Assembly (NCBI GenBank): GCA_037446555.1
Contig: JBBIIK010000006.1
Location: 32,563-96,562 of the forward strand
Length of the DNA stretch: 64,000 bases
DNA from: JANWVO01 sp037446555
GTDB taxonomy: Bacteria; Acidobacteriota; Terriglobia; Bryobacterales; Bryobacteraceae
Direction of reading: 5' to 3'
The notes beneath the pieces are model-generated. The model saw only the letters and a program-made list of their open reading frames with translations. It was not told where the DNA came from and made no database searches. How positions within the stretch are numbered: the stretch's first letter is position 1; each line of letters starts with the position of its first letter. The position numbers were made by a program, and so were the translations under genes. This document shows positions 52,073 through 60,608 of the stretch, in pieces.

Positions 52073-53457
52073 ACGTCCCTGAGCATCCCTCCTACGCTTC
52101 CTTCCCGGTCTTCCGGGCTATCGACACGCGCCGCCCCACGCAGCTCGACCGCTTCCTGAGCCTCTTCGCCGACGTGCGCGGCGGCGAGGGCGCCGGCGCG
52201 CTCCTGCTGTTCACCAACATTTTTCTCCTCCTCTCCGCCTACTACTTCCTGAAAACCGCCCGCGAGCCGCTCATCCTCACCGAGCAAGGGGCCGTCGTCA
52301 AGACCTACCTCTCTGCTGGCCAGGCCATCCTGCTCGCTCTCGTCATCCCGCTCTACAGCTGGCTCGCCTCCCGCGTCCGGCGCGTCTGGCTTCTGTCAGG
52401 AATTGCCATCTTTTTTGCCGCCAATCTCGCTGCCTTTTACGCTTTCGCGGCCGCCGGATCTCGAATTGGAATTCCCTTCTATTTGTGGGTGGGTATCTTC
52501 AACGTCTTCGCCATCTCCCAGTTCTGGGCCTTTGCCAACGACTTGTATACGGAACCCCAGGGCAAGCGTCTCTTCCCACTCATCGGCGTCGGCGCCTCCA
52601 TCGGCGCCGTGGCTGGCGCCCGGGCCGCCGGCGGCGCTGTCGCCCGCCTCGGCGTCCTGCCCCTGCTGCTCACGGGCGCAGCCCTGCTGCTTGTCTGCGC
52701 CTTGTTGTCCGTCCTCGCCGACCGCCGCATCTCCTCGCAGGCGGGCGCCGCGCAGCTCCTCGCGCGCCAGCAGCCCCTGCGCCCCGGCGACGGATTCCTG
52801 CTCCTGTTCCAGGACCGCTACCTCGTCATGATCGCCTTCCTCGTCCTCCTCCTGAACGTCGTCAACACCTCCGGCGAGTTCCTCATCTCCAGCCTGGTCA
52901 CCGAGCAAGCCAGCCGCCTCGCCGGCGCAGGTCCCGAATTCGAAGAGGCGCGCCGCCGCTTCATCGGCGCATTCTTCGGCGACTACTTCTTCTGGGTGAA
53001 CACCCTCAGCTTCCTCTTCCAGGCGTTCCTGGTCGCCCGCCTGTTCCGTTACATCGGCGTCGGCGGCACGTTGTTCATCCTCCCCGTCATCGCCTTCACC
53101 GGCTATACCCTGCTGCTTGCGGCCCCTGTTCTCGGCGTCATCCGTCTGCTGAAAATCGTCGAAAACAGCGCCGATTATTCCATTCAAAATACCGCCCGCC
53201 AGGCGCTCTTCTTGCCCACCGGTCGCGAGGTGAAATACAAGGCCAAGGCAGCCATCGACACCTTCTTCCAGCGCGCCGGCGACGTCACGCAGGCGGGCAT
53301 CGTCTACGCTGGCACTCAGTTCCTTTCGCTCGGCATCCAGGGCTTTGCCCTGCTGAACCTCGTTCTCACCGGCGTCTGGCTCGTGCTTGTCATGTATCTT
53401 GCGCGGGAGTATCGCCTGCGGAGCCAGTCCGCCGCTGCTCCAGCTCCAGCCGCCTGA
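52066..53457 (+). CDS. ATP/ADP translocase-like (NTT) carrier
   Basis: A 463-residue membrane protein with about twelve helices. It resembles the Npt1/Npt2 nucleotide transporter family (COG3202), related to the major facilitator fold. Telling segments are YYFLKTAREPLILTEQGAVV (the family's SxxxRDsLvvt-like helix), NVFAISQFWAFANDLYTEPQ (F-W-x-x-x-n-D), GVGASIGAVAGARAAGG and SADYSIQNTARQALFLPT near the end. Classical members exchange ATP for ADP in obligate intracellular bacteria; free-living relatives are largely uncharacterised. The ATG lies inside the kinase-like gene (7-base overlap), so the two are coupled. The stop region overlaps the convergent HEAT-fused carrier by 68 bases. Confidence 0.75.
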   Translation: MVNVPEHPSYASFPVFRAIDTRRPTQLDRFLSLFADVRGGEGAGALLLFTNIFLLLSAYYFLKTAREPLILTEQGAVVKTYLSAGQAILLALVIPLYSWLASRVRRVWLLSGIAIFFAANLAAFYAFAAAGSRIGIPFYLWVGIFNVFAISQFWAFANDLYTEPQGKRLFPLIGVGASIGAVAGARAAGGAVARLGVLPLLLTGAALLLVCALLSVLADRRISSQAGAAQLLARQQPLRPGDGFLLLFQDRYLVMIAFLVLLLNVVNTSGEFLISSLVTEQASRLAGAGPEFEEARRRFIGAFFGDYFFWVNTLSFLFQAFLVARLFRYIGVGGTLFILPVIAFTGYTLLLAAPVLGVIRLLKIVENSADYSIQNTARQALFLPTGREVKYKAKAAIDTFFQRAGDVTQAGIVYAGTQFLSLGIQGFALLNLVLTGVWLVLVMYLAREYRLRSQSAAAPAPAA

Positions 53458-55618
53458 CCAGCGACATCTCGATGCTGGCGTGCGATTCGAGCAGCGCCTC
53501 CACCACCTCCTCCACCCTGCGCGTCTCCCCGCCCGCCGGCCGCTCCAGCAGCGCCCGCAGCTTCGCGCCCAGCCCCGCCGGCAGCACGCCGTCCAGATAT
53601 TCGAGCGCCAGCGCCTGAAGGGCTTCATCGTCAGCATGCAGCGAACGAAACGCCGCCTTCAGCGGCTCCCGCGGCAGCACCAGCGCCAGCAACGAAAACA
53701 GGTGCTCCAGGCCCTTGTCGGCGCGCTCTTTCAGCACCTCGTCCAGATGAGGCAGCGCATCCAGTGGCGCCTGCTCCGCCAGCAGCCGGCGGCTCTTCCA
53801 GAGATTCTGATCCACGCTCAGCTCGCGCACCACCGCCGCGAAAACCGCCTCCGCGGGAACCTTCAGCTCAGGCTGCCGGCACACGAGTTCGTCCAGCGCC
53901 CGTGCACACCGGAACCGCACCTCGAACCGCTCGTCCTGCAGCCCCGTGAGCAGCGCCTCCGCCGCCCTCGCACCGCCCAGTGCCAGAAGCAGCGACGGAA
54001 TCCTCCGCCGGATCGCAAAATCGCACTTCGGGTCCGCCAGTCTGTCGCCGAGCTGCCCTGCAATCGGCGAGCGCACGCTCAGCAGCGCCTCCCTCGCCGC
54101 CGGATAGACAGCCTGCCAGGCCAGCAAGTCGATCACCGCCGGAACCAGCACCGCATCCAGCGGGCGCTGCGCCTCCAGCGCCCGGCGCACCCTCGCCTCC
54201 TGCCCGCAGCGCAGCTCCGCCAGGCACCACGCCGCGTCGTCCGCCAGCACCGGCTGCGCGGGCGCGGGCTTCGGCTCGAGCAGCGGCGCCGCCGGCGCCG
54301 GAGGCGTCTCCGCCGCATAGCGCGACTCGAGCAGATCCCGGTCCAGCGTCCAGTCGCCTGCGCCGGACAGGAACACCTGCGCCGCGCGGTGCAGCAGCCC
54401 GCGCTCCACCACCTGCACGTAAATCCGGTCCAGCTGCCGGGCGATCCAGGTGTTGGCGCCGGCAATCAGCGCCGTTGCCACCAGCAGCAGCCCTGTCACC
54501 GGCACGCCCGGCAGCAGCAGCGCCGCCTGACACACCGCCCCGCCCAAAGCGTCGCCCAGCCGGTCGCAGCCGACGTCGATCACCGTCTTCGCAGCGCGTT
54601 TCTCCGAAGGCGGGATCGGCGTGTACATCAGCTCGTAGCCCGCCCGGAACAGCGACCCGCGCAGCATCGCCTCGACGGCGCGCAGCCCGGCGATCACCGC
54701 AAACAGCGGCGCCGCCAGCGCCAGCAGGCTCCCTCCGCTCACCATCGCCGGCATCGCGCCCACCGTGCGCCCCACTCCGGCGCGCTCCAGCGCCACCCGG
54801 CTCACCAGCGTTTGCAGCAGGAACGACACCAGAGCCACGCCTGTGTTGAACAGGGCGAAGAACTCCAATAGCCCCTCGCCGCGCCCCAGCGATTCGGTGG
54901 CTGCGCGCTTGTAGAGGAAATCCAGGATCGCCGCCGCCGCCGTGCCCAGCGCCACCAGCGCTGCCAGGTGCCGCAGGTGCGGCGCCGAACGGAGCACCTT
55001 CCGCGGGGACACCCACGGCTCCGGCGCCCGGTGCGCCGCCTCCGTCCTTCGCGGCGCGCGCATCAGCAGCAGCGCGCACACCAGGTGGATGCAGCCAAGG
55101 GCTCCCACCAGCGCGGCTTCCTGACCGGCGCCTGCAAGTTCGACCCACCGCGCCGCCAGCAGCCCGCCCAGCACGCTGCCTGTCGTTCCCGCGCCGGCAA
55201 TCCTGCCGATCCGCTTCTTTGCCTGCACGGGATCCAGCTCCTCGCTCAGCAGCAGCCAGAAGCTCGACAGCAGCACGGCGGAAAACGCCACCATGTGCAG
55301 GTACACGGCAACCGCGCCCAGAGCAGGGTTGGACTCTGCCAGCCGCCACTCCGCCAGTTGCAGCAGCCCGCTGAGGGCGAAGCTCCACGGCACGGCGCGC
55401 GCCGGGCTGAAGCGGCTGAACACGCGCGCTCCGAAGACGCCCAGCGCAACAGAAAGCACTGCCGCCGTGATCACCATCGCCGGCAGGCGCTCCGGTCCGA
55501 AGGCTTGCAGGAATAGGGCGTCGCGAATCGACTTCGCCCCCACCTGATGCGACATCATGGACGCGGCGGTAGCCATCGCCGCCCACGCGGGGAATCGCCG
55601 GTCGTCTTTGCCCGCCAC
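53390..55618 (-). CDS. NTT-like carrier fused to HEAT-type repeats
   Basis: A 742-residue protein. The first ~430 residues are a second ATP/ADP-translocase-like membrane domain (GAKSIRDALFLQAFGPERLP, the family's helix-1 motif; AGTTGSVLGGLLAAR; YELMYTPIPPSEKRAAKTVI, the conserved late motif). After an Ala/Pro-rich linker (~455-485), residues ~490-715 carry HEAT-like helical repeats (AVIDLLAWQAVYPAAREALL, DERFEVRFRCARALDELVCR), probably cytoplasmic and protein-binding. The start is GTG at 55618, directly after the upstream kinase's TAA, so they are translationally coupled. An ATG 14 codons later is an alternative. Confidence 0.78.
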   Translation of the reverse strand: MAGKDDRRFPAWAAMATAASMMSHQVGAKSIRDALFLQAFGPERLPAMVITAAVLSVALGVFGARVFSRFSPARAVPWSFALSGLLQLAEWRLAESNPALGAVAVYLHMVAFSAVLLSSFWLLLSEELDPVQAKKRIGRIAGAGTTGSVLGGLLAARWVELAGAGQEAALVGALGCIHLVCALLLMRAPRRTEAAHRAPEPWVSPRKVLRSAPHLRHLAALVALGTAAAAILDFLYKRAATESLGRGEGLLEFFALFNTGVALVSFLLQTLVSRVALERAGVGRTVGAMPAMVSGGSLLALAAPLFAVIAGLRAVEAMLRGSLFRAGYELMYTPIPPSEKRAAKTVIDVGCDRLGDALGGAVCQAALLLPGVPVTGLLLVATALIAGANTWIARQLDRIYVQVVERGLLHRAAQVFLSGAGDWTLDRDLLESRYAAETPPAPAAPLLEPKPAPAQPVLADDAAWCLAELRCGQEARVRRALEAQRPLDAVLVPAVIDLLAWQAVYPAAREALLSVRSPIAGQLGDRLADPKCDFAIRRRIPSLLLALGGARAAEALLTGLQDERFEVRFRCARALDELVCRQPELKVPAEAVFAAVVRELSVDQNLWKSRRLLAEQAPLDALPHLDEVLKERADKGLEHLFSLLALVLPREPLKAAFRSLHADDEALQALALEYLDGVLPAGLGAKLRALLERPAGGETRRVEEVVEALLESHASIEMSLVRRLELEQRRTGSAGDTPAQDT

Positions 55619-57277
55619 TTACGCGCTCCCGGAGGGAACCGCCGCCATGCCCGCCACGCGAGGATCGGGGCAGCGCGCCGCGTAGAGATCCGGCAGGTTC
55701 GTGCGCCACCATGCCTCGGCGTCTTCCTGCGTCCAGCCCTGGCATTCCGGGCACTGCTCCAGCATCTTCCGCAGCAGCCGGGCGCTCGCCGGCCGATCCT
55801 CGGGCTTCTTGCTCAGGCACTGCAGGATGATCCGCTCCAGTTCGGCGGAAATGCGCACCTCGGTGCGCGTGGAAGGCTTCGGAGGCTCCTTCTGCACGTG
55901 CGCCAGCGCCATCGCCGTCGGCGTCGGCTCCTCGAACACCAGCCCGCCGGTCAGCAGCCAGTAGGCCACGCATCCCAGCCCGTAGAGGTCCGTGCGCCCG
56001 TCCAGCTCGTCGGCGCCGAGCGCCAGCTCCGGCGCCATGTAGGCCGGCGTGCCGGTGGTGATGTTCTCCATGGTCACCCGCCCGCCGCCGCTCGCCAGCC
56101 GCCACCGCGCCAGCCCGAAGTCGAGCAGCTTCACAAAATCAAACTCGAATCCCAGCCGGCACAGGAACAGGTTGGTGGGCTTGATGTCGCGGTGCACGAT
56201 CCCTGCGCAATGCGCCTCCTCCAGCGATTCGCACGCCTGCCGCAGAATGTGCGCCACGCGGGGCGCCGGCTGCGGACCGAAGCGCTTCACCAGCTGCTCC
56301 AGGTCAAGGCCTTGCAGCAGTTCCATCGCGTAGTAGAAGTTGCCGTCCTGATCCACGCCGAAGTCGAACAGGGAGACCGTGTGGGGCGAGGTCAGCGCGG
56401 CGATGGCGCGGGCTTCGAGTTCGAAGCGGCGCTTCAAAACATCCGCCTGCCTCCCGCTTTGCGCCAGCAGCGCCTCGGCTCGGATCAGCTTGATCGCCGC
56501 CTCCCGCTTCAGCAGCCGGTGCCGCGCCCGCCACACCTCGCCCATGCCGCCGATGCCGAGCACCTCTTCCATCTCGTAGCTGCCGAGTTCCCGCGCATGA
56601 TGCACGGAGCACTCCATGCGGAAGATCAGGCGGCTCATCCACCACGCGCAGGCGGCGACCAGGAACGGCGGCACATAGAGGATCGCCATTTTGTTCGGGG
56701 TCAGCCCCGGATCATGAAGCGTGGCGCGGGTCAGGAAATAGGCCGCAGGTCCCATCGCTGCCGAGATGTAGGCGCCCGCGAGAGCCTGCAGCGGCGAGGC
56801 GGGCAGGAACAGCGAGGCGGCGAAGATCCAGGTGACCAGCATCGACATGCCGCGCACGGGCTGATGCGCCGCCCAGGGCAGGGACACCTCGAACATGGCG
56901 ATGCAGAAGGCGACGAGAATCTGGAAGGCGAGCCCCGCGTAGACGCTGAGGCGCGCTTCGAGAACGCCCAGCTTGTAGGCGGCGACGATCAGCAGGGAAG
57001 CAATCAGCAGCACCGCCTCAAGCGCTAGCACATGCGGCTGCCGCTGCGCGGCGGCAATCTCCGGCTGTAGCTGTGCCTGAAGGAACACCAGCGCAATGGT
57101 AAGCGCGGCGCAGATGAAGGCAGCCAGCGCGAGGCGCGCCGGCGCGCGCTCGAGCACTTCCACCGGCAGCGCGGTCCACGTCGTGGGCGTCGCGCCGCTC
57201 AGCGCCGGGCAGCAGACGCGCGCGCCCGCGATGGAGCGCTGCGTTTGCGGCTGCCGTTGACCGCTTGCGTCAGTCAT
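55619..57277 (-). CDS. Membrane-anchored Ser/Thr protein kinase
   Basis: A 552-residue Hanks-type kinase with an unusual layout. The first ~225 residues hold five or six membrane helices (LALAAFICAALTIALVFL, ALEAVLLIASLLIVAAYKLG), and the kinase domain sits at the C-terminus (~233-500). Most bacterial relatives have the opposite order. The catalytic elements are complete: LGIGGMGEV (~240-248), AIKL Lys263, HRDIKPTN (362-369), DFG (386-388), GTPAYMAPE and DLYGLGCVAYWLLTG. A Cys-x2-Cys pair follows near the end. The ATG at 57277 follows GGAAGAGAG. Its stop touches the start of the NTT-HEAT gene, making that carrier a likely partner or substrate. Confidence 0.92.
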   Translation of the reverse strand: MTDASGQRQPQTQRSIAGARVCCPALSGATPTTWTALPVEVLERAPARLALAAFICAALTIALVFLQAQLQPEIAAAQRQPHVLALEAVLLIASLLIVAAYKLGVLEARLSVYAGLAFQILVAFCIAMFEVSLPWAAHQPVRGMSMLVTWIFAASLFLPASPLQALAGAYISAAMGPAAYFLTRATLHDPGLTPNKMAILYVPPFLVAACAWWMSRLIFRMECSVHHARELGSYEMEEVLGIGGMGEVWRARHRLLKREAAIKLIRAEALLAQSGRQADVLKRRFELEARAIAALTSPHTVSLFDFGVDQDGNFYYAMELLQGLDLEQLVKRFGPQPAPRVAHILRQACESLEEAHCAGIVHRDIKPTNLFLCRLGFEFDFVKLLDFGLARWRLASGGGRVTMENITTGTPAYMAPELALGADELDGRTDLYGLGCVAYWLLTGGLVFEEPTPTAMALAHVQKEPPKPSTRTEVRISAELERIILQCLSKKPEDRPASARLLRKMLEQCPECQGWTQEDAEAWWRTNLPDLYAARCPDPRVAGMAAVPSGSA

Positions 57278-57417
57278 CTCTCTTCCAATCGTAGCCCGGC
57301 CGGGCCGGATCTCTTGCAAACATTTTGCACTCGCCTTGCTTGTGCAGATTCGGATTTCGTTGTCTGGGTGACCGGGGAAACGCGGCGATGGCGCCGCCCG
57401 TATGAAAGAATGGAAGC

Positions 57418-57832
57418 GGGAGACCCGCCGGACGGGCAGTCGCGGGCCCGGCGCGTCCTCCGAGGAGGATACGGCCGGAGGTCCGAGGCAAAGTCCGGTC
57501 TCCGCAGGGCAGCGTGCCGGCTAACGGCCGGGGGGGCGCGCTCAAAGCGCGCTTCACGGAAAGTGCCACAGAAAACATACCGCCTGCGGCGGCGACGCCG
57601 CGGGTAAGGGTGAAAAGGTGCGGTAAGAGCGCACCGCGTTCCGGGCAACCGGAATGGCAGGGCAAACCCCACGCGGAGCAAGACCAAATAGGGGAGGATG
57701 GAGTGGCCCGCTCCGCCTGACTCCCGGGTAGGTCGCTGGAGCCCGCCAGCAATGGCGGGCCTAGAGGAATGACTGCCGCCCGGTCCGCAAGGGCCGGGAC
57801 CAGAAACCGGCTTACAGTCCGGCGGGTCTCCC
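57418..57832 (+). ncRNA. rnpB: RNase P RNA, bacterial type A
   Basis: ~415-nt catalytic RNA of RNase P. P1 is formed by the outer ends: GGGAGACCCGCCGGAC at 57418 pairs perfectly with GTCCGGCGGGTCTCCC ending at 57832. Conserved blocks occur in order: GAGGCAAAGTCCGGTCTCC, AGGGCAGCGTGCCGGCTAAC, GAAAGTGCCACAGAAAAC, GGGTAAGGGTGAAAAGGTGC, GTAAGAGCGCACCG, CGGAGCAAGACCAAATAGG, TAGGTCGCTGGAG, TAGAGGAATGACTGCC and AGAAACCGGCTTACAG. It lies divergently from the kinase gene. The promoter should fall in 57278-57417, where I could not assign -35/-10 boxes with confidence. The 109 bases after it hold nothing recognisable. Confidence 0.97.
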
Positions 57833-57941
57833 AAACTCTCCCGTTTCCCGGCGGACAGCGATCCGATGACTGCGACGCCGCGCCGCGACGCACTTGCCGC
57901 GCGCCTGCGGGGGAGACGCAGGCGGCGGGGCGGAGTGCGGG

Positions 57942-59252
57942 TCATGATTGCGAGTGTTGTTCGAGCAGGGCGGCGATCGAGTCGAGATCGGCGGCGGCGG
58001 TGACGGGGCGGTTGGCGAAGGACGGCGCGATCTTCGCGCCCGAGGGCGTTTCGAGCTGATCCGTGTGGTAGCGGTAGATATAGTCGGGGTCCTTCAGGAC
58101 GTGCCCGGTGAGGACCGCGACGACGAATTCGCCGCGGACGATGACGCCGGCGGCGGCGAGCTTGCGGATGCCGGCGAGTGTGGCGGCGGAGGCGGGCTCG
58201 CAGCCGATGCCGCATTGTCCGATGATCGCCTTGGCGTCGGCGATCTCCTGCTCGGAGACTTTCTCCACCGTGCCGCTGGATTCGTCGATCACCTGAATGG
58301 CTTTCGGCCATGAGACGGGGTCGCCGATGCGGATGGCGGTGGCGAGGGTTTCCGGCTTTGGGACTGGAGTGAATTCGCCGCGGCGGTGGAAATAGTCGTA
58401 AAAAGGCGCCGAGCCTTCCGCCTGAATCACGGCGAAGCGGGGCAGGCGGCTGATGAAGCCGAGCGACAGCAATTCCCGGAATGCTTTGCCGAAGGCGCTG
58501 ATATTGCCGAGGTTGCCGCCGGGCAGCACGATCCAGTCCGGGACGCGCCAGTCGAGCTGATCGAGCAGCTCGACCATGATGGTTTTTTGGCCTTCGATCC
58601 GGAATGGATTGACAGAATTCAGCAGATAAATGCCGGTCTTTTCGGCGAGTTCGCGGACGAGTTTCAGGATCTGGTCGAAGTTGGCTTCCACCTGAACGGT
58701 GAGCGCGCCGTACTCGAGCGCCTGGGCGAGTTTTCCATAGCTGATGTTGCCGTGGGGGAGGAAGATGATGGGGGTGAGCCCGGCGGCGGAGGCGTAGGCG
58801 GCCATGGAGGCGGAGGTGTTGCCGGTGGAGACGCAGGCGACGCGCTTCAGGCCGAGGCGGAGGGCCTGCGAGGCGCCGCAGGTCATGCCGTTGTCCTTGA
58901 ACGAGCCGGTGGGGTTGAAGCCCTGGTGCTTGAAAAAGAGCGCGTCGAGGGCGGCGTATCGGGCGGCGCGGGGCGCTTCGAGCACGGGGGTGTTGCCCTC
59001 GGCCAGGGTGACGATGCGGCGCGCGTCGCCGAAGGGGAGCAGCTCGCGGTAGCGCCAGACGCCGGAGTGGTCCTCGGGCGCGTTGGAGAGGCGCCGTTCG
59101 CGCCAGAGGCGTTTCGCCGAGTCCGGGTGGACGGGCGCGGGAGCGGAGACTTCGAGCAGCGAGCCGCAGCGCGGGCAGGTGTAGATCACCTCATCGAGCG
59201 GGAAGCGCGCAGCGCAGTCGGGGCGGATGCAGAGAAGCGATGGCCGGGACAA
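57942..59252 (-). CDS. thrC: Threonine synthase
   Basis: A 436-residue PLP enzyme converting O-phosphohomoserine to threonine. An N-terminal zinc-ribbon-like part has Cys residues in LLCIRPDCAARF and YTCPRCGSLLE. The PLP-binding Lys lies in FNPTGSFKDNGM. ACVSTGNTSASMAAYASAAG and LPGGNLGNISAFGKAF (phosphate loop) follow. This is the class I/II bacterial type with the N-terminal zinc ribbon. The only sensible start is TTG at 59252; no ATG or GTG lies in frame between the upstream stop region and the conserved Cys residues. Upstream reading runs antisense through other genes and was discarded. No other threonine-pathway genes are near. Confidence 0.93.
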   Translation of the reverse strand: MSRPSLLCIRPDCAARFPLDEVIYTCPRCGSLLEVSAPAPVHPDSAKRLWRERRLSNAPEDHSGVWRYRELLPFGDARRIVTLAEGNTPVLEAPRAARYAALDALFFKHQGFNPTGSFKDNGMTCGASQALRLGLKRVACVSTGNTSASMAAYASAAGLTPIIFLPHGNISYGKLAQALEYGALTVQVEANFDQILKLVRELAEKTGIYLLNSVNPFRIEGQKTIMVELLDQLDWRVPDWIVLPGGNLGNISAFGKAFRELLSLGFISRLPRFAVIQAEGSAPFYDYFHRRGEFTPVPKPETLATAIRIGDPVSWPKAIQVIDESSGTVEKVSEQEIADAKAIIGQCGIGCEPASAATLAGIRKLAAAGVIVRGEFVVAVLTGHVLKDPDYIYRYHTDQLETPSGAKIAPSFANRPVTAAADLDSIAALLEQHSQS

Positions 59253-59295
59253 CCCTACAGTGTAAGGCAGGCGGCCGCGGCCGCGCAGGAGCGGC

Positions 59296-59616
59296 CTAGT
59301 CGAGATGGAAGACCTCTTCGAGGGGCCGCATCTGTTCGTCCGCGTTGCGCCCGGCGGGGTCTTCGAAAAAACCCCGCATTTCGGCCTGCCAGCGGGCGTT
59401 GACCTCCTCGCGGGCCATGCCGTCGAGGGCGGCCTGGAAGTCCGGCGTTTCGAGGTAGCCGACCAGCAGGCCGTCATCGCGGAGGAAGAGCGAGTAGTTG
59501 CGCCAGCCGGTGCGGCGCAGGGCGTCCAACATTTCCGGCCAGACTTGTTTGTGGCGTTCCTTGTACTCTTCGAGGCGGTCCTTCTTGACCTGGAGGATGA
59601 AGCACACGCGGCGCAT
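59296..59616 (-). CDS. rhaM: L-rhamnose mutarotase
   Basis: A 106-residue member of the RhaM/YiiL family, which interconverts alpha and beta anomers of L-rhamnose. It has the usual RVCFILQVKKDRLEEYKERH start (with the catalytic His), VWPEMLDALRRTGWRNYSLF (conserved Asn/Tyr) and the C-terminal EEVFHLD. The length is exactly that of the family. No other rhamnose catabolism genes occur in the window, so it may work with a distant locus or on another sugar such as fucose. It lies 43 bases upstream of thrC on the same strand. Confidence 0.93.
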   Translation of the reverse strand: MRRVCFILQVKKDRLEEYKERHKQVWPEMLDALRRTGWRNYSLFLRDDGLLVGYLETPDFQAALDGMAREEVNARWQAEMRGFFEDPAGRNADEQMRPLEEVFHLD

Positions 59617-59662
59617 ACGGGCATCATAGCGGGCCCGGAGGGCGCTGTGAGCCTGCGCAGGG

Positions 59663-60310
59663 TCATTGGCCTGGTTTTGGGCTGGAGGCGAGGCGCCAGT
59701 AGCGTTCGATGACGCGTTCGACGTAGGAAAGGGTTTCGCGATAGGGCGGGACGCCGTTGTAGCGGTCGACGGCGCCGGCGCCGGCGTTGTAAGCGGCGAG
59801 GGCGCGGCGCACGGGATTGGGCGTGTTTTGGTATTTGAGGAGCAGATCGCGCAGGAGGCGTGCGCCGGCCTCGATGTTCTGGCGGACGTCGAGGGGATCG
59901 GCGCCCAATTGAGCTGCGGTGGCGGGCATGAGTTGCATGACGCCGAGAGCGCCCTTGGGGGAGACGGCGCGGGGTTGATAGGCGGACTCGACAGACGCGA
60001 CGGCGTGGACGATTTCCGGGGGCAGCCCGTGGCGGAGGGCGGCTTCCGTGACGAGGGCGCGGGGATCGGGCTCCACGGGGTGTGCTGCCGCGGGAGGCGG
60101 GGGCGGCGCGGGGCGCTCCGGTTCGGGGAGCGGCTCGATGGAGGCGATGGCGGAGGCGGGCAGTTCGATGCGCCCGCCCTCGATGTGGAGCGTGCAGGCG
60201 GCGGCGCGGCATTCGGCGCGTTCCGCGGAGATTTGGGCGCCGGAGGCGAGGGTGACGAGGTCGGCGGCGGGGAGGGGGAGACAGAACAGGAGTGAGACGA
60301 AATGTTTCAA
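59663..60310 (-). CDS. Lytic transglycosylase (SLT domain)
   Basis: A 215-residue exported peptidoglycan-cleaving enzyme. The catalytic region (~100-210) shows VASVESAYQPRAVSPKGALG with the catalytic Glu, VMQLMPATA, and the distal ALAAYNAGAGAVDRYNG and YVERVIERY typical of soluble lytic transglycosylases (MltE/Slt-like, goose-lysozyme fold). A short N-terminal beta-rich region resembling DUF4124-type linkers and a Pro-rich hinge precede it. TTG at 60310 is taken as the start because it directly precedes a normal signal peptide (KHFVSLLFCLPLPAADL); no ATG or GTG is available there. It cleaves the MurNAc-GlcNAc bond to leave 1,6-anhydro ends. Confidence 0.88.
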   Translation of the reverse strand: MKHFVSLLFCLPLPAADLVTLASGAQISAERAECRAAACTLHIEGGRIELPASAIASIEPLPEPERPAPPPPPAAAHPVEPDPRALVTEAALRHGLPPEIVHAVASVESAYQPRAVSPKGALGVMQLMPATAAQLGADPLDVRQNIEAGARLLRDLLLKYQNTPNPVRRALAAYNAGAGAVDRYNGVPPYRETLSYVERVIERYWRLASSPKPGQ

Positions 60311-60367
60311 ACAGAAGTGCAGGGTTTTGACAGCTCGCTGACGGTCGCGGCGCAGGGCATTTGGGGA

Positions 60368-60572
60368 GTTGGCCCCGGGCTGAAGCCCGGGGGAATGTGT
60401 TGGAGCGGGGTTTGGGATGGTTGGCGAAGGGGACAGACGGCACTGCCCACGCGCGGACTGGTGGTGCAGGGTTGGGGCGGTTCGGGGCGGGACAGATGCG
60501 TCAGTCCCCTTCGCCTCGAGCGGGAGGCGGCCTGGGATTGGGGAATTGGCCCCGGGCTGAAGCCCGGGGGAA
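60368..60572. repeat. Pair of REP-like palindromes in an intergenic spacer
   Basis: The 298-base spacer between the transglycosylase and the carboxypeptidase contains two copies (~60368-60396 and ~60546-60572) of TTGGCCCCGGGCTGAAGCCCGGGGGAATG, which holds the hairpin CCCCGGGCTGAAGCCCGGGG. Between them lies an inverted pair GGCGAAGGGGACAGACG (60423) and CGTCAGTCCCCTTCGCC (60499). Its GCGAAGGGGACAG is identical to 13 bases at the left end of the RAYT element. These look like mobile REP sequences; no gene is visible here. Confidence 0.75.
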
Positions 60573-60608
60573 TGGGGCACCGCCGGCGTCCGGTTTGGTG
60601 CAAGAGGA

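Noticed and set aside
59253..60443. Upstream extension of threonine synthase
   Set aside because: It reads through the rhamnose mutarotase and transglycosylase genes in another frame; no domain similarity before the zinc-ribbon Cys residues.
60368..60572. CRISPR array
   Set aside because: Only two palindromic copies ~178 bases apart and no regular spacers; they are REP-like. No other regularly spaced repeats were seen in the window.
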